From the NCBI RefSeq assembly GCF_032854445.1, contig NC_088300.1, positions 49,529,682-49,593,681 of the forward strand: 64,000 nt of DNA. The letters are read 5' to 3'. Numbering within the stretch: the stretch's first letter is position 1; every line of letters begins with the position of its first letter. The translations under genes were made by a program, and so were the position numbers. Below the pieces are notes generated by a model. That model had not been told where the DNA came from. It saw nothing but the letters and a program-made list of their open reading frames with translations, and made no database searches. This DNA is from Liolophura sinensis (taxonomy: Eukaryota > Mollusca > Polyplacophora > Chitonida > Chitonidae). Shown here in pieces: positions 1-10,000 of this stretch.

Positions 1-130
1 ATGACAATTTTATAAATAACATAATAGCATTGTTATAAAAAAAAGATGTAAATACAGATATTAAGATCAAACTTCTTAAAATGTACTTGAATCCTGAAGC
101 ATGATTTCACAACAACGCAACCTTAATTAC

Positions 131-187
131 CTTTATCTTCATTATTCGTCACAACTGCCACATCATTTGGCTTCTCAGTTTTTATTT
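131..187 (-). CDS. Copy 1, fifth exon (module B')
   Basis: A 57-nt symmetric exon between a TTTTTAG acceptor and a GTAATT donor. In phase 1 it reads EIKTEKPNDVAVVTNNEDK. It is clearly homologous to module B of copy 2 at 9,485-9,538, sharing the K-T-E-x-P-N-D-V core and the D/N-K end. The next exon would lie left of the window. Confidence 0.68.
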
Positions 188-1806
188 CTAAAAAACGTGC
201 AGAAAAACAATCAGGACAGTCGCCAAGTATTCATAATTTGTGTCGCGAGACGTTAACACTAGTGTAGCATTTTGACTATGACTTACAACAGATGGTCAAG
301 TTATCAGATAATAAGTGCGTTCAGCTTGTATTTAATCTAGTAGATGTGTATAGCTTGGGTTTATATAAATCTAACATATATACATATATCACGTTAAATG
401 CTGTAGTATTACATTACATGTAGTATTATTTATTAAATTACTTATTTAAGACTGAACGTCCCGTTCCCTTCTTCCTACTATAAGTGGTAGGTCAAGAACA
501 AACTCGTCACGCCATACCTGGAGTATCTTCATTCTTCCGGAGACCATTTCCATAATCCTCAGTTCTCACATCTAAATCTTATACGGAGAGAAACAATAAA
601 CGTTACATTGTTATGTAAAGGAACAGTCACAGTACATTGTTCTAGTTTCAAAGGCGGGTATATTCGGATCTAAATACGTTGTGGTTTTTTATCTCTAGTA
701 AAGGAATACATCATAAACGTATCGGACATGTTGTTTAATTATATTGTAGGTCCCATAGAACACTGAACATTATTCACAGTTTTCAGATATCTAATCAAGT
801 GCTCCCTTCGAAAAGCGACACAGAAGCTATGAGGAAGACCTAACTTCCTCATACCAACCTTCTTCTTCATCTTCGAATTCCTCTTCTTGGTGAAGGTCCT
901 CCACACTCCTTTCCAGATAAATATCAACGGTCTCTGAAACCAGATCACAGTCAGTTATAGAACTGCATGTTATAAGACTTCAAATGATGCAACGCACCTG
1001 CATGCGCAGGTTTGTTTCTCGTCACCATTGCAGCGGTCCTAAATCGAGCTCTGTCTACTTAGTTTCACTTATACGATGGCTATATTCAGCTTCCTTCATT
1101 CACAAACGAAATTCATTCCGTTAGTTGTGTTTGTTATATGCCATTAAGCAAAGGCGTACAGCGTCATTCAAATAAACTACTAAATAAATAAATGAAAGAA
1201 TGAGTAAGCAGAGAAAGCTACATTAAGAGGCTTTCCTCTGGAGAGATTTTAGGCAGTCGTCTGACTTATGTAAGAGCTGGGATGTGTGAGAATATTCATA
1301 ATTAAGACAGGAGTCATGATACAGACTGATTCTGTAAATAATAACACTTACCAACCATAGGGATGACGTCATCGTAAGAAACGTCTGTGAGATATAAAAG
1401 AAAAATATAGCATTACCGAGATCTGAAAAACGTCACATATACATGTGACTATTCAACGTTATTACTTATCACAGTTAGTATTAAATATTAATGTCTTAAA
1501 ATATTGGTTTAATTAACTTCATACAAATAGACCCCATCCTAATTCTTTAAATAATAAAAAGTACAAATAAGAAATAGTTTTGTATTGCCTAGGCCATTCA
1601 GTGCACTTTTAAAGACATTAGTATCCTATTAGTGGCCTAAATATACAATCAGTTTTCACAACGTGCTGGTGTTAAGTTTCATATATACTGAAGACTTTTA
1701 CCAGCCATGGGACACACATACGTGCAGTCATGTTGTTCATTTCGGCATATCCACGTGACTTACCCAAGTCTGGATCGTGTAGGAAGAACACAATCTCGCT
1801 CGACAT
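131..1806 (-). CDS. Micro-exon acidic repeat gene, copy 1 (runs off window start)
   Basis: I do not recognise the product. Five coding exons are visible on the minus strand: 1,764-1,806, 1,352-1,384, 859-933, 518-571 and 131-187. All but the start exon are multiples of three, and all end after the first base of a codon (phase 1), so they join in one frame. Acceptors end in AG after a T-rich tract; donors are GTAAGT, GTAAGTG, GTTGGT (weak), GTATGG and GTAATT. The spliced product starts MSSEIVFFLHDPDL, has no signal peptide, and becomes very acidic and probably disordered. Every exon has a counterpart at nearly the same spacing in copy 2, about 9.35 kb to the right, which is the best evidence that the exons are real. 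The 3' part lies outside the window. The exon set is well supported; the function is unknown. Confidence 0.7.
518..571 (-). CDS. Copy 1, fourth exon (module A')
   Basis: A 54-nt exon between an ATTTAG acceptor and a GTATGG donor, reading DVRTEDYGNGLRKNEDTP in phase 1. Its counterpart in copy 2 (9,876-9,926) has the same flanks and the same K-N-[DE]-x-x-P end, but differs in the middle and is one codon shorter. Confidence 0.62.
859..933 (-). CDS. Copy 1, third exon (acidic)
   Basis: The acceptor is GTTTCAG. The exon reads ETVDIYLERSVEDLHQ followed by a Glu/Asp-rich run. A donor at GTTGGT gives 75 nt and keeps phase 1, but it is a weak donor. A better-looking GTATGA four bases later would break the frame. 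Without splicing, the frame continues 10 codons past the weak donor and stops. The same choice exists in copy 2. Confidence 0.6.
1352..1384 (-). CDS. Copy 1, second exon (33 nt)
   Basis: A micro-exon of 11 codons with a CACAG acceptor and a GTAAGTG donor, reading DVSYDDVIPMV in phase 1. It is almost base-identical to 10,855-10,887 of copy 2; the single visible change (TAC to TAT) is synonymous. It contains a palindromic TGACGTCA at 1,364-1,371. Confidence 0.7.
1764..1806 (-). CDS. Copy 1, first coding exon (start codon)
   Basis: ATG at 1,806-1,804 opens MSSEIVFFLHDPDL and the exon ends at a strong GTAAGTCACG donor after one base of the next codon. Copy 2 has the same exon with only synonymous differences (CTA/CTG, GAC/GAT), which supports purifying selection. 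The bases just before the ATG (GTAAA, then GAAG) are similar in both copies. Confidence 0.72.
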
Positions 1807-2200
1807 CTTCAAATTTACCACAAAACAACTGTAATTAAGGAACACACATTTGTCAGTGAGTTACAGACCTAAAATCTAAACTCTGCCACGACACACATGA
1901 ACATGTATCAGAGACAATTTAGCGTAATGCTTCGTGCTTCCATTTATCACGTTCGTAGCGAACGTTCATATAGCGTGTAGTTTTTGCCAGACCCTGCCAG
2001 TTTTCCTTCAAGTTTGGTCCAGGAGTAAGATAGGGTACTAACGCCAGTGAATAAAACGTAATAAGTAGCCATTGGTGTAATTTCGTGTATGAAAGTTAAT
2101 TTTAAAAGCGACGATGAAATTCTTGCAGTCAGCAATTATGAATATGTGGTATAAGACGACAACAATTTGTCTGTACAATCATAAAAGTTCACATACGAAA
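1807..2200. other. Non-coding region upstream of copy 1
   Basis: AT-rich DNA 5' of the copy 1 start codon. It probably holds 5' UTR or first intron. I see no convincing coding exon. Confidence 0.4.
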
Positions 2201-2300
2201 GCCACAGCTAGATATTACTCCATGTAGTTTATAAATATTTTCATGACCATAGGCTTTCACCAAATGCAGTAACTAAGCAAAAGATACCAAATGCCTAACC

Positions 2301-2333
2301 TACTTACTGATCTATGGTATGCTGTCTATCTCC
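2301..2333 (-). other. Candidate short 5' exon, unit 1
   Basis: On the minus strand a TTATTACAG acceptor-like end is followed by about 25 bases and a GTAAGTAGG donor. The same arrangement occurs at about 2,779-2,812 and 13,395-13,428. The AG survives in units 1 and 2; the third reads GCAAG. It could be a non-coding first or second exon of the micro-exon genes. Confidence 0.35.
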
Positions 2334-2426
2334 CTGTAATAAGTACAATCTAGGCTTCAGCTGTTAAGTATGATAGCTGTGTTGTCACTATCCTAGTTAG
2401 CAACGTTCTGTCAACGTCATTGATTA

Positions 2427-2434
2427 TGACGTCA
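2427..2434. promoter_or_regulatory. CRE-type palindrome TGACGTCA
   Basis: A perfect 8-base CREB/ATF consensus site in the first upstream repeat unit, about 620 bases 5' of the copy 1 ATG. It is kept in the second unit, where the flanks have diverged. Regulatory use is inferred. Confidence 0.4.
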
Positions 2435-2778
2435 GCGCCCATGGCAGTTAAGGAGTTACTTTTAAGGAGTTACCTCCCTTAATGACGTTTACCATGTTCA
2501 AGTGTTACACAAGTTCTTCATCGTAGTATGGAATACGGCTATGGTAGAATAACACTTTTGCAATTAAAATTGAACCCTTTCTGTATCACTTCAGCCAAGC
2601 CAGAATCTAAGCAGACATGTACTCTAGTTTAAGTTGGAACGGAAGCCATCGTTGGTTATTTTTCCAAAAAATTGCCGGTGATATTAGTGTTCACATAAGG
2701 AAGCAACTACTAGCTATTGCTGCGTGTATTTTATAAATCTTTTCATGGATTTATAGACTCTCACCAATTTCGGTGACT

Positions 2779-2812
2779 TACTGATCTCTGGTGTACTTAT
2801 ATCTCTCTGAAG
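2779..2812 (-). other. Candidate short 5' exon, unit 2
   Basis: A CTTACTTCAG acceptor, about 26 bases, then a GTAAGTCACC donor on the minus strand. It is the best preserved of the three related blocks. Confidence 0.38.
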
Positions 2813-2888
2813 TAAGTGCAATCTCACACGTATGATGGTAGTGTTGTGACTATCTCAGTTAGCAACGTTCTGTCAACGTCACCGATTA

Positions 2889-2896
2889 TGACGTCA
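2889..2896. promoter_or_regulatory. CRE-type palindrome TGACGTCA, second unit
   Basis: The same perfect palindrome in the second upstream repeat unit, preceded by GATTA as in the first. Confidence 0.4.
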
Positions 2897-3182
2897 GAGC
2901 AGATGAGGAAACTTGTAAGGAGTTACCTCCCTTAATGACGTTTATCATTTACGCTTCACACAAATTCATTCACATAGGCTAGGGTGGAATACGCTTCTGG
3001 AAGAATATTATTAACATTTTTAAAATTAACTTAGGTTCGTCCTTGACCGTTTCTGTACCAATTCAGCCAAGCTAGAATATAAGCAGGCATGTGCTGTACA
3101 GATTCATGCGACAGGAATTTAATTTGGAGACAAACTACAGGCAACTCTTCTGTCAATGTCGGCTCGTCATAGTGAAGTCACA

Positions 3183-3280
3183 ATGTAAAGTAGGCCTAGT
3201 CTGGTTCCCTGGCGTATTCTGCTGAGGCGATTAGCGCCATCTGATGTCAGGGGCAGGGAACCAGCCAAGATGTAAAGTAG
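3183..3280. mobile_element. Small palindromic insertion with flanking direct repeats
   Basis: Perfect 11-base inverted ends, CTGGTTCCCTG at 3,201-3,211 and CAGGGAACCAG at 3,254-3,264, are enclosed by the direct repeat ATGTAAAGTAG at 3,183-3,193 and 3,270-3,280. This looks like a tiny MITE-type insertion with a target duplication. The few bases between the direct repeats and the inverted ends weaken that reading. Confidence 0.4.
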
Positions 3281-3299
3281 ACGTCACAGAACTAATACG

Positions 3300-5060
3300 C
3301 AGTTTTCGAGTTGCGGAATTACGAGATCCCTTCGTAATGCACTTGCATATCTGATTTGCTTTTACATAAAACTATGAAAGCAGAAAATAATTTTTATGGC
3401 AATATTTCAGCAGATTAATAATCTAATCCTCTTTAATTTCCTTTTTTGGATATTCTGTATCATTTTGTGTCAAATTTCACTGAATGGCCTTGAATGTCAT
3501 AATTTAAAATAGTACATGTACAAATAGCACGGAAAATACTTTCACCTAACCCGTGGCGATTATTGTGGCTGTACTGGGCGACTTACATAATCTGTATGTT
3601 TTCACTAAATGAATAGATAGTAAGCTTAGCAGGAGTTACTCCCCTTGATTTACCGCCATTATCTCAATAACATTAACTCAAGATCTCCAATAGACGAGAC
3701 TAAGGTAGCTCTCATACGCAGGTACCAGGCATTTCCGTTTGAATCTTCGCCACTAAAATGGGACACAATGTTTTAAAGCTGACGACGAAAGATTAACAAT
3801 CACATTTTCAAAGTAACCTTACAATTCCACGCGGAAGAATGGGCGAAAGAAGTTAAATTTAATTTACACGAAGTAGTGCTAAGATATCAGACAACTCACA
3901 CCAGAATGTTACAACAGACGCTGAATGCAACTCTAACCGAGGATATCTACATATTTCGTTGCTCAGTGAACGATCTGTATCGTTTTCATCCATTTCATTT
4001 GACCATACATGGAATTAATCCACACCTGTTATGTAACAGCGCATGCGCCATTCCTTCGCTCGCCACAGGCGTTGTGTTTGAGCAAAGTTGTTATTATATG
4101 GTGTAAGGTGATATAGTCATATTTCAGATTTCTCCTGGTGGATTGTTCTACACTGTCGCGCTTAGACCACTTTCCCTTATGACCAGTCAGGCCGAATGTT
4201 CGAATCCGGCTGTTACAGGTTTTTAATCTATGTTCGGTAAGACACTCCTCAAAAAGGCTGGTGTGGAGCCGTCTACACGGTTTTGGTCGTCATATGACTG
4301 AAAAGGTGTTAAGTACAACGTAAAGCCCCAAGCATTCACTTTTTATTCATCTGTCTTTTCATTCTGTCTGTTTTTCATTTCCTCCATAAATCTTATCGGC
4401 GTCTTATATAAGTCCAAAAAAAACTTAATCTTAAAATCTTAAAAACCAAAAACTCTTAAACTGCGAAATAAAACATCACATGCCAATATTTCGTATATCA
4501 TAAGCATACAGTAGGCCCAACAGAAACATATAAAAGGTTCTCAACACAGATCTTTGCCCCGGTGCATTCCAGTTATTCACTAAGCCTACACAAGGACAAG
4601 GTTTAGAAAGACATGAAAACAGAAACAGAAACATACTTCGTGTGAAGTTGTATTTATTGTTTATTTTATTTATTTTTTGACATAAATGCATTAAAAACAG
4701 GATTTGAAAACAGGATTTAGGGAAGGTTCAGATCAGTAGACAACCTGTAATTTTGTAATTATTTATGTGACCGCCATGGCCATTTGGTAAGTTACAGATA
4801 TTAGGTTCAGTTGAGGATAGTAATCTATTGTACAAACTTCCCCAATCACCCTTCAGCACCCCCACTCCCGACCCTTCACCCACACCTACAGGCCCCACCA
4901 ATCAACCGCGCTTCTCCACCCAACCCTAGGACCACAACGCCTGTTTGTGACAACGTCTGATGTGCAGCAGGCCGAGTTTACGGGTATATTTCATCCACGC
5001 CAGTGACTTGTGACCTTACAACGTCTATAGTGTGCCAGAGGGTCACATCCTGTCTGCAGA
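3300..5060. other. Intergenic DNA with one repeat fragment
   Basis: No supportable gene. Around 4,142-4,215 there is a tRNA-like stretch with the B-box match GTTCGAATCC, probably an old SINE head. The rest is AT-rich. Confidence 0.5.
4236..4345 (-). repeat. Fragment of dispersed repeat family 2
   Basis: On the minus strand it reads GTGAATGCTTGGGG, then TACGTTGTACTTAA, then TTTTCAGTCATATGACGA. The same start recurs at 31.36, 41.26 and 58.16 kb. The 3' part is missing. Confidence 0.55.
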
Positions 5061-5065
5061 TCACG

Positions 5066-5385
5066 TCACGCCACAGCCCGCCCTCTGCCCTCCCTGAAAT
5101 GGACGACTAAACCGTCATACAGCACACCCTCTGCCCTCCCCGAAATGGACGACAAACAGGTCAGACAACAACCCACCCTCTGCCCTCCAGGAAACTGAGG
5201 ATTGCTCAGTAACGCCACAGCCCACCCTCTGCCCACCCGAAAATGGACAACTCCCCACTTCTCTTACGGAAATGGACGACAGCCCATAACGCCACGGCCC
5301 GCCATTTGCCCTCCCAGAAACGAATGACTTTCCCGTCACGGCATAGCCTTCACTCGGTTTCAGAAATGAAGAACTCCCCTCCATT
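5066..5385. repeat. Diverged minisatellite, about 58-bp unit
   Basis: Five to six imperfect units share CCCACCCTCTGCCCTCC followed by GAAATGGACGAC. It is C-rich on the plus strand, unlike its surroundings. Short ORFs across it on both strands are repeat artefacts. Confidence 0.7.
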
Positions 5386-5389
5386 TACC

Positions 5390-6260
5390 GAAAACTATCA
5401 ATACATCTGTGAATCTGGACTTATTCTCCCTCTCTCGGAAACATTCTGGGATACCCATGGCTACTAATCTAAAAATTATTTAACTCTGTACCAAATGCTG
5501 TTGACAACAATTTGGAATAATCTACCCTTGAAAGAGGAATAAAATAGTTTGCAATCATTCAATTTACCATTAAACAGTTTGCAATCAGTGTAAATATTTT
5601 TTGTTTCTGAAAGTGACAAAATGCATTGTTATTCCTATTCAAATTCATTTTCTTGTTATTTTTTTCCCTGGTTTTATTGTCAGGTAGTATCTGATAAATT
5701 AGGCCCTTTAATCGCTGCCATCCTCTGACATTCGCAGAAAACAAAACATTCCATCGAGTATACGCCTGGACACAGACTTCTTAGTCTTGCTGACAGCTTT
5801 CTGATCTGAAATACGAACAGTAACTTCTTTTTAGTATCGCCATTGTTGTCAACATCATTCTTGTCACAGATCACCCCACTTTCTACTTCGTGTAATATAA
5901 TGCTGATCTTTGAATCAATCGTCAAAAACGGCTGACCCTGTTATTATCAGGAGCGTTATATCGCCATAAGATGTGCTTCTCAACAAGTCATTACACTCAA
6001 ACCTCAGTGTGAGAATAAATTGAATGCAAAACACCTCACTCATAACCCTACATACAAGCATTTTCGCAATTCATTAATACGGCAAGTTATTCCATTACAA
6101 TATACAACTAATATTTCCCACTTTCTACATATATTTGCATAATTAAAACACAATTTAGGAGAAAATTCAAATAATGCTGAATTTTAATAAATCATTATAA
6201 AATTACCTGTGCCATGTTGGTCAGGGCTAACGAAAGTGACGTCATCGTCTGCTTTGGTCT
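5390..6260. other. Intergenic, nothing recognised
   Basis: AT-rich with overlapping short ORFs and no paired splice sites or repeat structure that I can support. Confidence 0.4.
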
Positions 6261-6263
6261 CTG

Positions 6264-6800
6264 TCTTGACCTAATGAGTAAACCGAGCAAGACCTTGCAA
6301 CCATTGTGAAACATGCATGACACACGAGCCGGTGTGAGAAAAAAACATTTAGCAACAATTACTGCACAAAAGCCATTCAACAGTAAATACTGTAGGGGCC
6401 ACCACAATGGTGTAACACGCATGGTACACAAGTCATTGAGAGGTCATCAGATCGAGCAACCATTGCTAAATACATATGCTACTCAACCCGTTAAAGAATA
6501 AATACATCGAGCAAGCATTACCAAACACGTATGGTACACAAACCATAGAGGAGTAACACACAGAGCAACAATAACTAAAGACGTATGGTAAACAAAGTCA
6601 CTGAAGAGTAAACACGTCGAACAACAATTACAACGAGATCTATGGTATAAGCTATTAAGGGGTAAGACATAGTGCAACAATAACTAAAGACGTATGGTAC
6701 ACAAACCATAGAAGAGTAGCACACAGAGCTAGTGCTAGTGCAACAATAACTAAGGATGTACAGGTAGGGTAGAAGGAATAACACGTGTACTGAGCAAAAA
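6264..6800. repeat. Diverged minisatellite, about 60-bp unit
   Basis: Roughly eight degenerate units share GTATGGTACACAAACCAT, AGGAGTAACAC and GAGCAACAATAACTAA. It lies just 3' of the predicted last exon of copy 2. Confidence 0.65.
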
Positions 6801-6913
6801 CAACTTAACACGCATGATAGAGAAGCAGCTAAGAAGTAAGATCTATGATGAGATTTGCATTTTGAGCTGCATGTTAAGAAAAATATTCATTTTACTCCCA
6901 ATGGAACGACAAG

Positions 6914-7057
6914 TTAAACATAGGGTAAACCAATTACCCTATTTCTGTGACTTTGGGGTCCAGATGAATCGGTGACCTTGAACTCTGATCCAGTAATATT
7001 CATTTTGACCTTGTTCACCTTTTTTCGTAACGTCAGATGAGAGACGAATTTTCGCAC
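6914..7057 (-). CDS. Copy 2, predicted last exon, two usable frames
   Basis: A strong TTTTACCTCAG acceptor precedes 7,057. If exon 7,550-7,617 is included, phase 0 gives 47 codons starting VRKFVSHLTLRKK and ending at TAA (6,916-6,914). If it is skipped, phase 1 gives about 39 codons starting GAKIRLSS, containing YYWIRVQGHRFIWTP, and ending at TAG (6,941-6,939). Both ends are basic, unlike the acidic body. I cannot tell which is used. Confidence 0.45.
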   Translation of the reverse strand: MRKFVSHLTLRKKVNKVKMNITGSEFKVTDSSGPQSHRNRVIGLPYV

Positions 7058-10000
7058 CTGAGGTAAAATAAATTACTTGATTGATATAATATGATTTAAA
7101 TACACTGAAAGTAAGTGATTTCATATCGAAGCACGTGTTGAACATCACTTGTCTAGAAACGACAATTCTGGGCTCCCATACCATGTATATGCTTTATTCT
7201 GCGGAAAAGTCTAAGACCATTCTCTGTTAGAATACTTTACATTCCTGAACTTTTCTGAAATTACAAGGTAGCTTAGCAAACCATCGTCCAACTGTTCATT
7301 TTAGAGAGAACAGCCAATGGGAGATAACTGTAGTAGAATGAATGCACGAAATCGAATGCACGAAAAGGGTATAGCCTTATTAATGTGGATATTACATTGT
7401 GAGCCAGACATTGCTTTGCTTGAGATGGTTATCACTGGAGATCAGCCTTTGCCTAATATCACATGACCACATGTGTACTGACCAATGAAAACCAAGAACC
7501 AAAAATAGATCTATTACCCATACCATTCTATAAGTTACAGAACACTTACCATGGAGAAGTTTGAAAAACTCCTCTTCTTTTCTTTCACTTCAATCACATT
7601 TATGGAGTTTGAAATTTCTGAAAAGAATAGTACAACAATAGACAGAGGTTAACTGATAAAAATATGATTAGCAAATGTCTGGAAAACAGTCTTTGTTTCC
7701 AATAAAGTACGTTGTAAATGTCTACTCACCCAGATTTTCTCGGCTGTCTACTTTGTCTTTCAGCTCATTAATAATCTCTCTGGTCATTTCTGAAGAAAGC
7801 CAAATAAAGATATTGAATTTTAAAACGCTAGACCTCGCCAAACTGTACGGCAAACTAATTTCGTTTAATGTCCTCATCTGGACACTTGATCAAATTGATA
7901 GCTTTGCACAATAGCTAAGAGGTGCTTACCTTTATTTTGATCGGTCATGACTAGTTCATCTTTGAGAGTCTCCTTCAGTTCTAGAAACGAGGAAAAGACA
8001 AGGAACAGTCAAAATGAATGATTCACGGGTTGACCGATTCACAAGATACCACATAACCCACGTAAACACATGATTTTAAAACTGCGTCTAAACGTGGCAA
8101 AACCATTGAAGAATAGTTTCTTTCAATTACATGACTTTAGCAGAAACATTCACCAGATTGAAAGAATATGACACAGGCACGTTACCTTCATTTTCATCAG
8201 CCATGATTCGCTCATCTTTAGGAGTCTCCCTCTTCAGTTCTAAAAACGAGAAAAAAGATACGGAACAATCTACACAAGAACGACTTACGGGGATAATTTA
8301 CCATCTGTACCAGGAAACATTATCAAAGTGAAATGTTATATAATTAACACAATGGTAAGGAGGTACTTTATCTTCATTTTCATCACTCATTACTGGCTCA
8401 TCTTTGAGAATCTCTTTCTTCAATTTAAAAAATGAAGAAAATCGACATTGACGGGGATTATTCCCCACAATTTCTTTACCACGAAACATCATAAAACTGA
8501 CATCTTATATAATCAGCCCAACAGATAAGAGTTACCTTACCTTTAGTTTCAGTTGTCGTAACTGGCTCATCTTTGGGAATCTCCTCCTTCAGTTCTAAAA
8601 TACGAAGAAAAACATACGTAACAAGCGACATGTGAATAACTGACGGGCATTATTCACCACAATACTTAACCAGAAAACATCACTAAACTGACCATGGTAT
8701 GACTTATTACATATGATATATTAGTTACGAGGCACCTTACCTTTACTTTCATCGGTCATAACTGGATCATCTAACTGGAGAATCTCCTGTTTCAGTTCTA
8801 AAAACCAAGAAAACATACGGCAGTTGAAATGTGAATAATTAAAGGGGTGATTCACAAAAGATGGCATCGCCTCCAAAAACTACATGCTGGAAGTTTCGGC
8901 TAAGGGCAATTTTCTGTAGACGAACAGTTCGATTTTGACTGTAGATTTACATATAAATATAAGTGTAAATATAAGTGTCACATGATGCTGTAAAATTATA
9001 ACATCACGTTAGGTTTTTTCGCAGGGAACCAATTAAATACACACCAACAAGACTGAGTTAAAATACATGCACGTCATTCAATGGTACATGATGTGTGTTA
9101 ATACTGTATGTTAATACAACCTGAGTATATGTATTTGCTCATTAATTTTTGTGGATCTATACTACTTCACTTTATGAAGTATTAACAGTGCATTTATCTG
9201 TCGTAAAATACAGCAAAATAATCTGCGAATATACAGATATTTACAGTGTCTAATATAATTAACCAGTCTATCACAACAATCATACAACTTACCCAGATTC
9301 TCTTGACTATTTGTAGGAACTGGTACCAGTGGTTCACAGGCTGTCTCTTTGGGAATTTCTGAAAAAAAGGAATAATTTTTACAATCTTGTGAACCAAAAT
9401 TTTGTAAACCACCACTATAGTCATCTATTTTTAAGTGCATACTTGTATATCTGCGACTTGCATATAAACGGTGCTATGCCCTACCTTTATTTTCATGGGT
9501 CAAAATTACCACATCATTCGGTCTCTCAGTCTTCACTTCTAAAAAAAGAGAGGACAGTCGACATTGGAAGGATAATTCACGAGAAAATAATCAGCTTTAC
9601 ACTGACAGAACGGTTTATAGCTTATAGTTTAGCTTATGTTCAGCAAGATTTGCCCCTTTGAGACAATAAGCCTAAGCGTTACGACGAGTTAAGACATAAT
9701 CAAATTTGCAGAGAATATAGGTGTATACAGCTAGTAAGGTTATTTCACTAGTGGATGTATGCATTTAGCATGTGTAAAAGTTTTAATATGTTTAAAAATG
9801 ACGTTAAGCTAATTGGTCTAACAGAGGGTTAGTACATGTTTATGAGAAGTAATTAACTAACTTGTTATAACATACCTGGAATTTCGTCATTTTTAACCCG
9901 GACATCAGAAACTTCACACATTGCATCTAAATGTTAGAAAGATGAAGTACAAATGATGAGCTTTACGTGGATGTGTTGCAGTAACAAGTATCTTTAGGAT

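Larger units (their letters stand above)
2205..3100. repeat. Two diverged tandem copies of an upstream region
   Basis: About 2,205-2,628 and 2,705-3,100 align along most of their length: a splice-like block near the left, then GTTAGCAACGTTCTGTCAACG, TGACGTCA, GGAGTTACCTCCCTTAATGACG, and an end around TTCAGCCAAGC. A third, weaker trace lies at about 3,540-3,650 (GGAGTTACTCCCCTTGA). The unit is roughly 400-470 bases. The duplication sits 5' of copy 1 and is probably promoter or 5' UTR sequence. Only the splice-like block has a counterpart upstream of copy 2, near 13.4 kb. Confidence 0.65.

Noticed and set aside
6939-7184. 81-codon ORF taken as a stand-alone gene
   Set aside because: Its 3' half fits better as the last exon of the micro-exon gene, behind a strong acceptor at 7,058.
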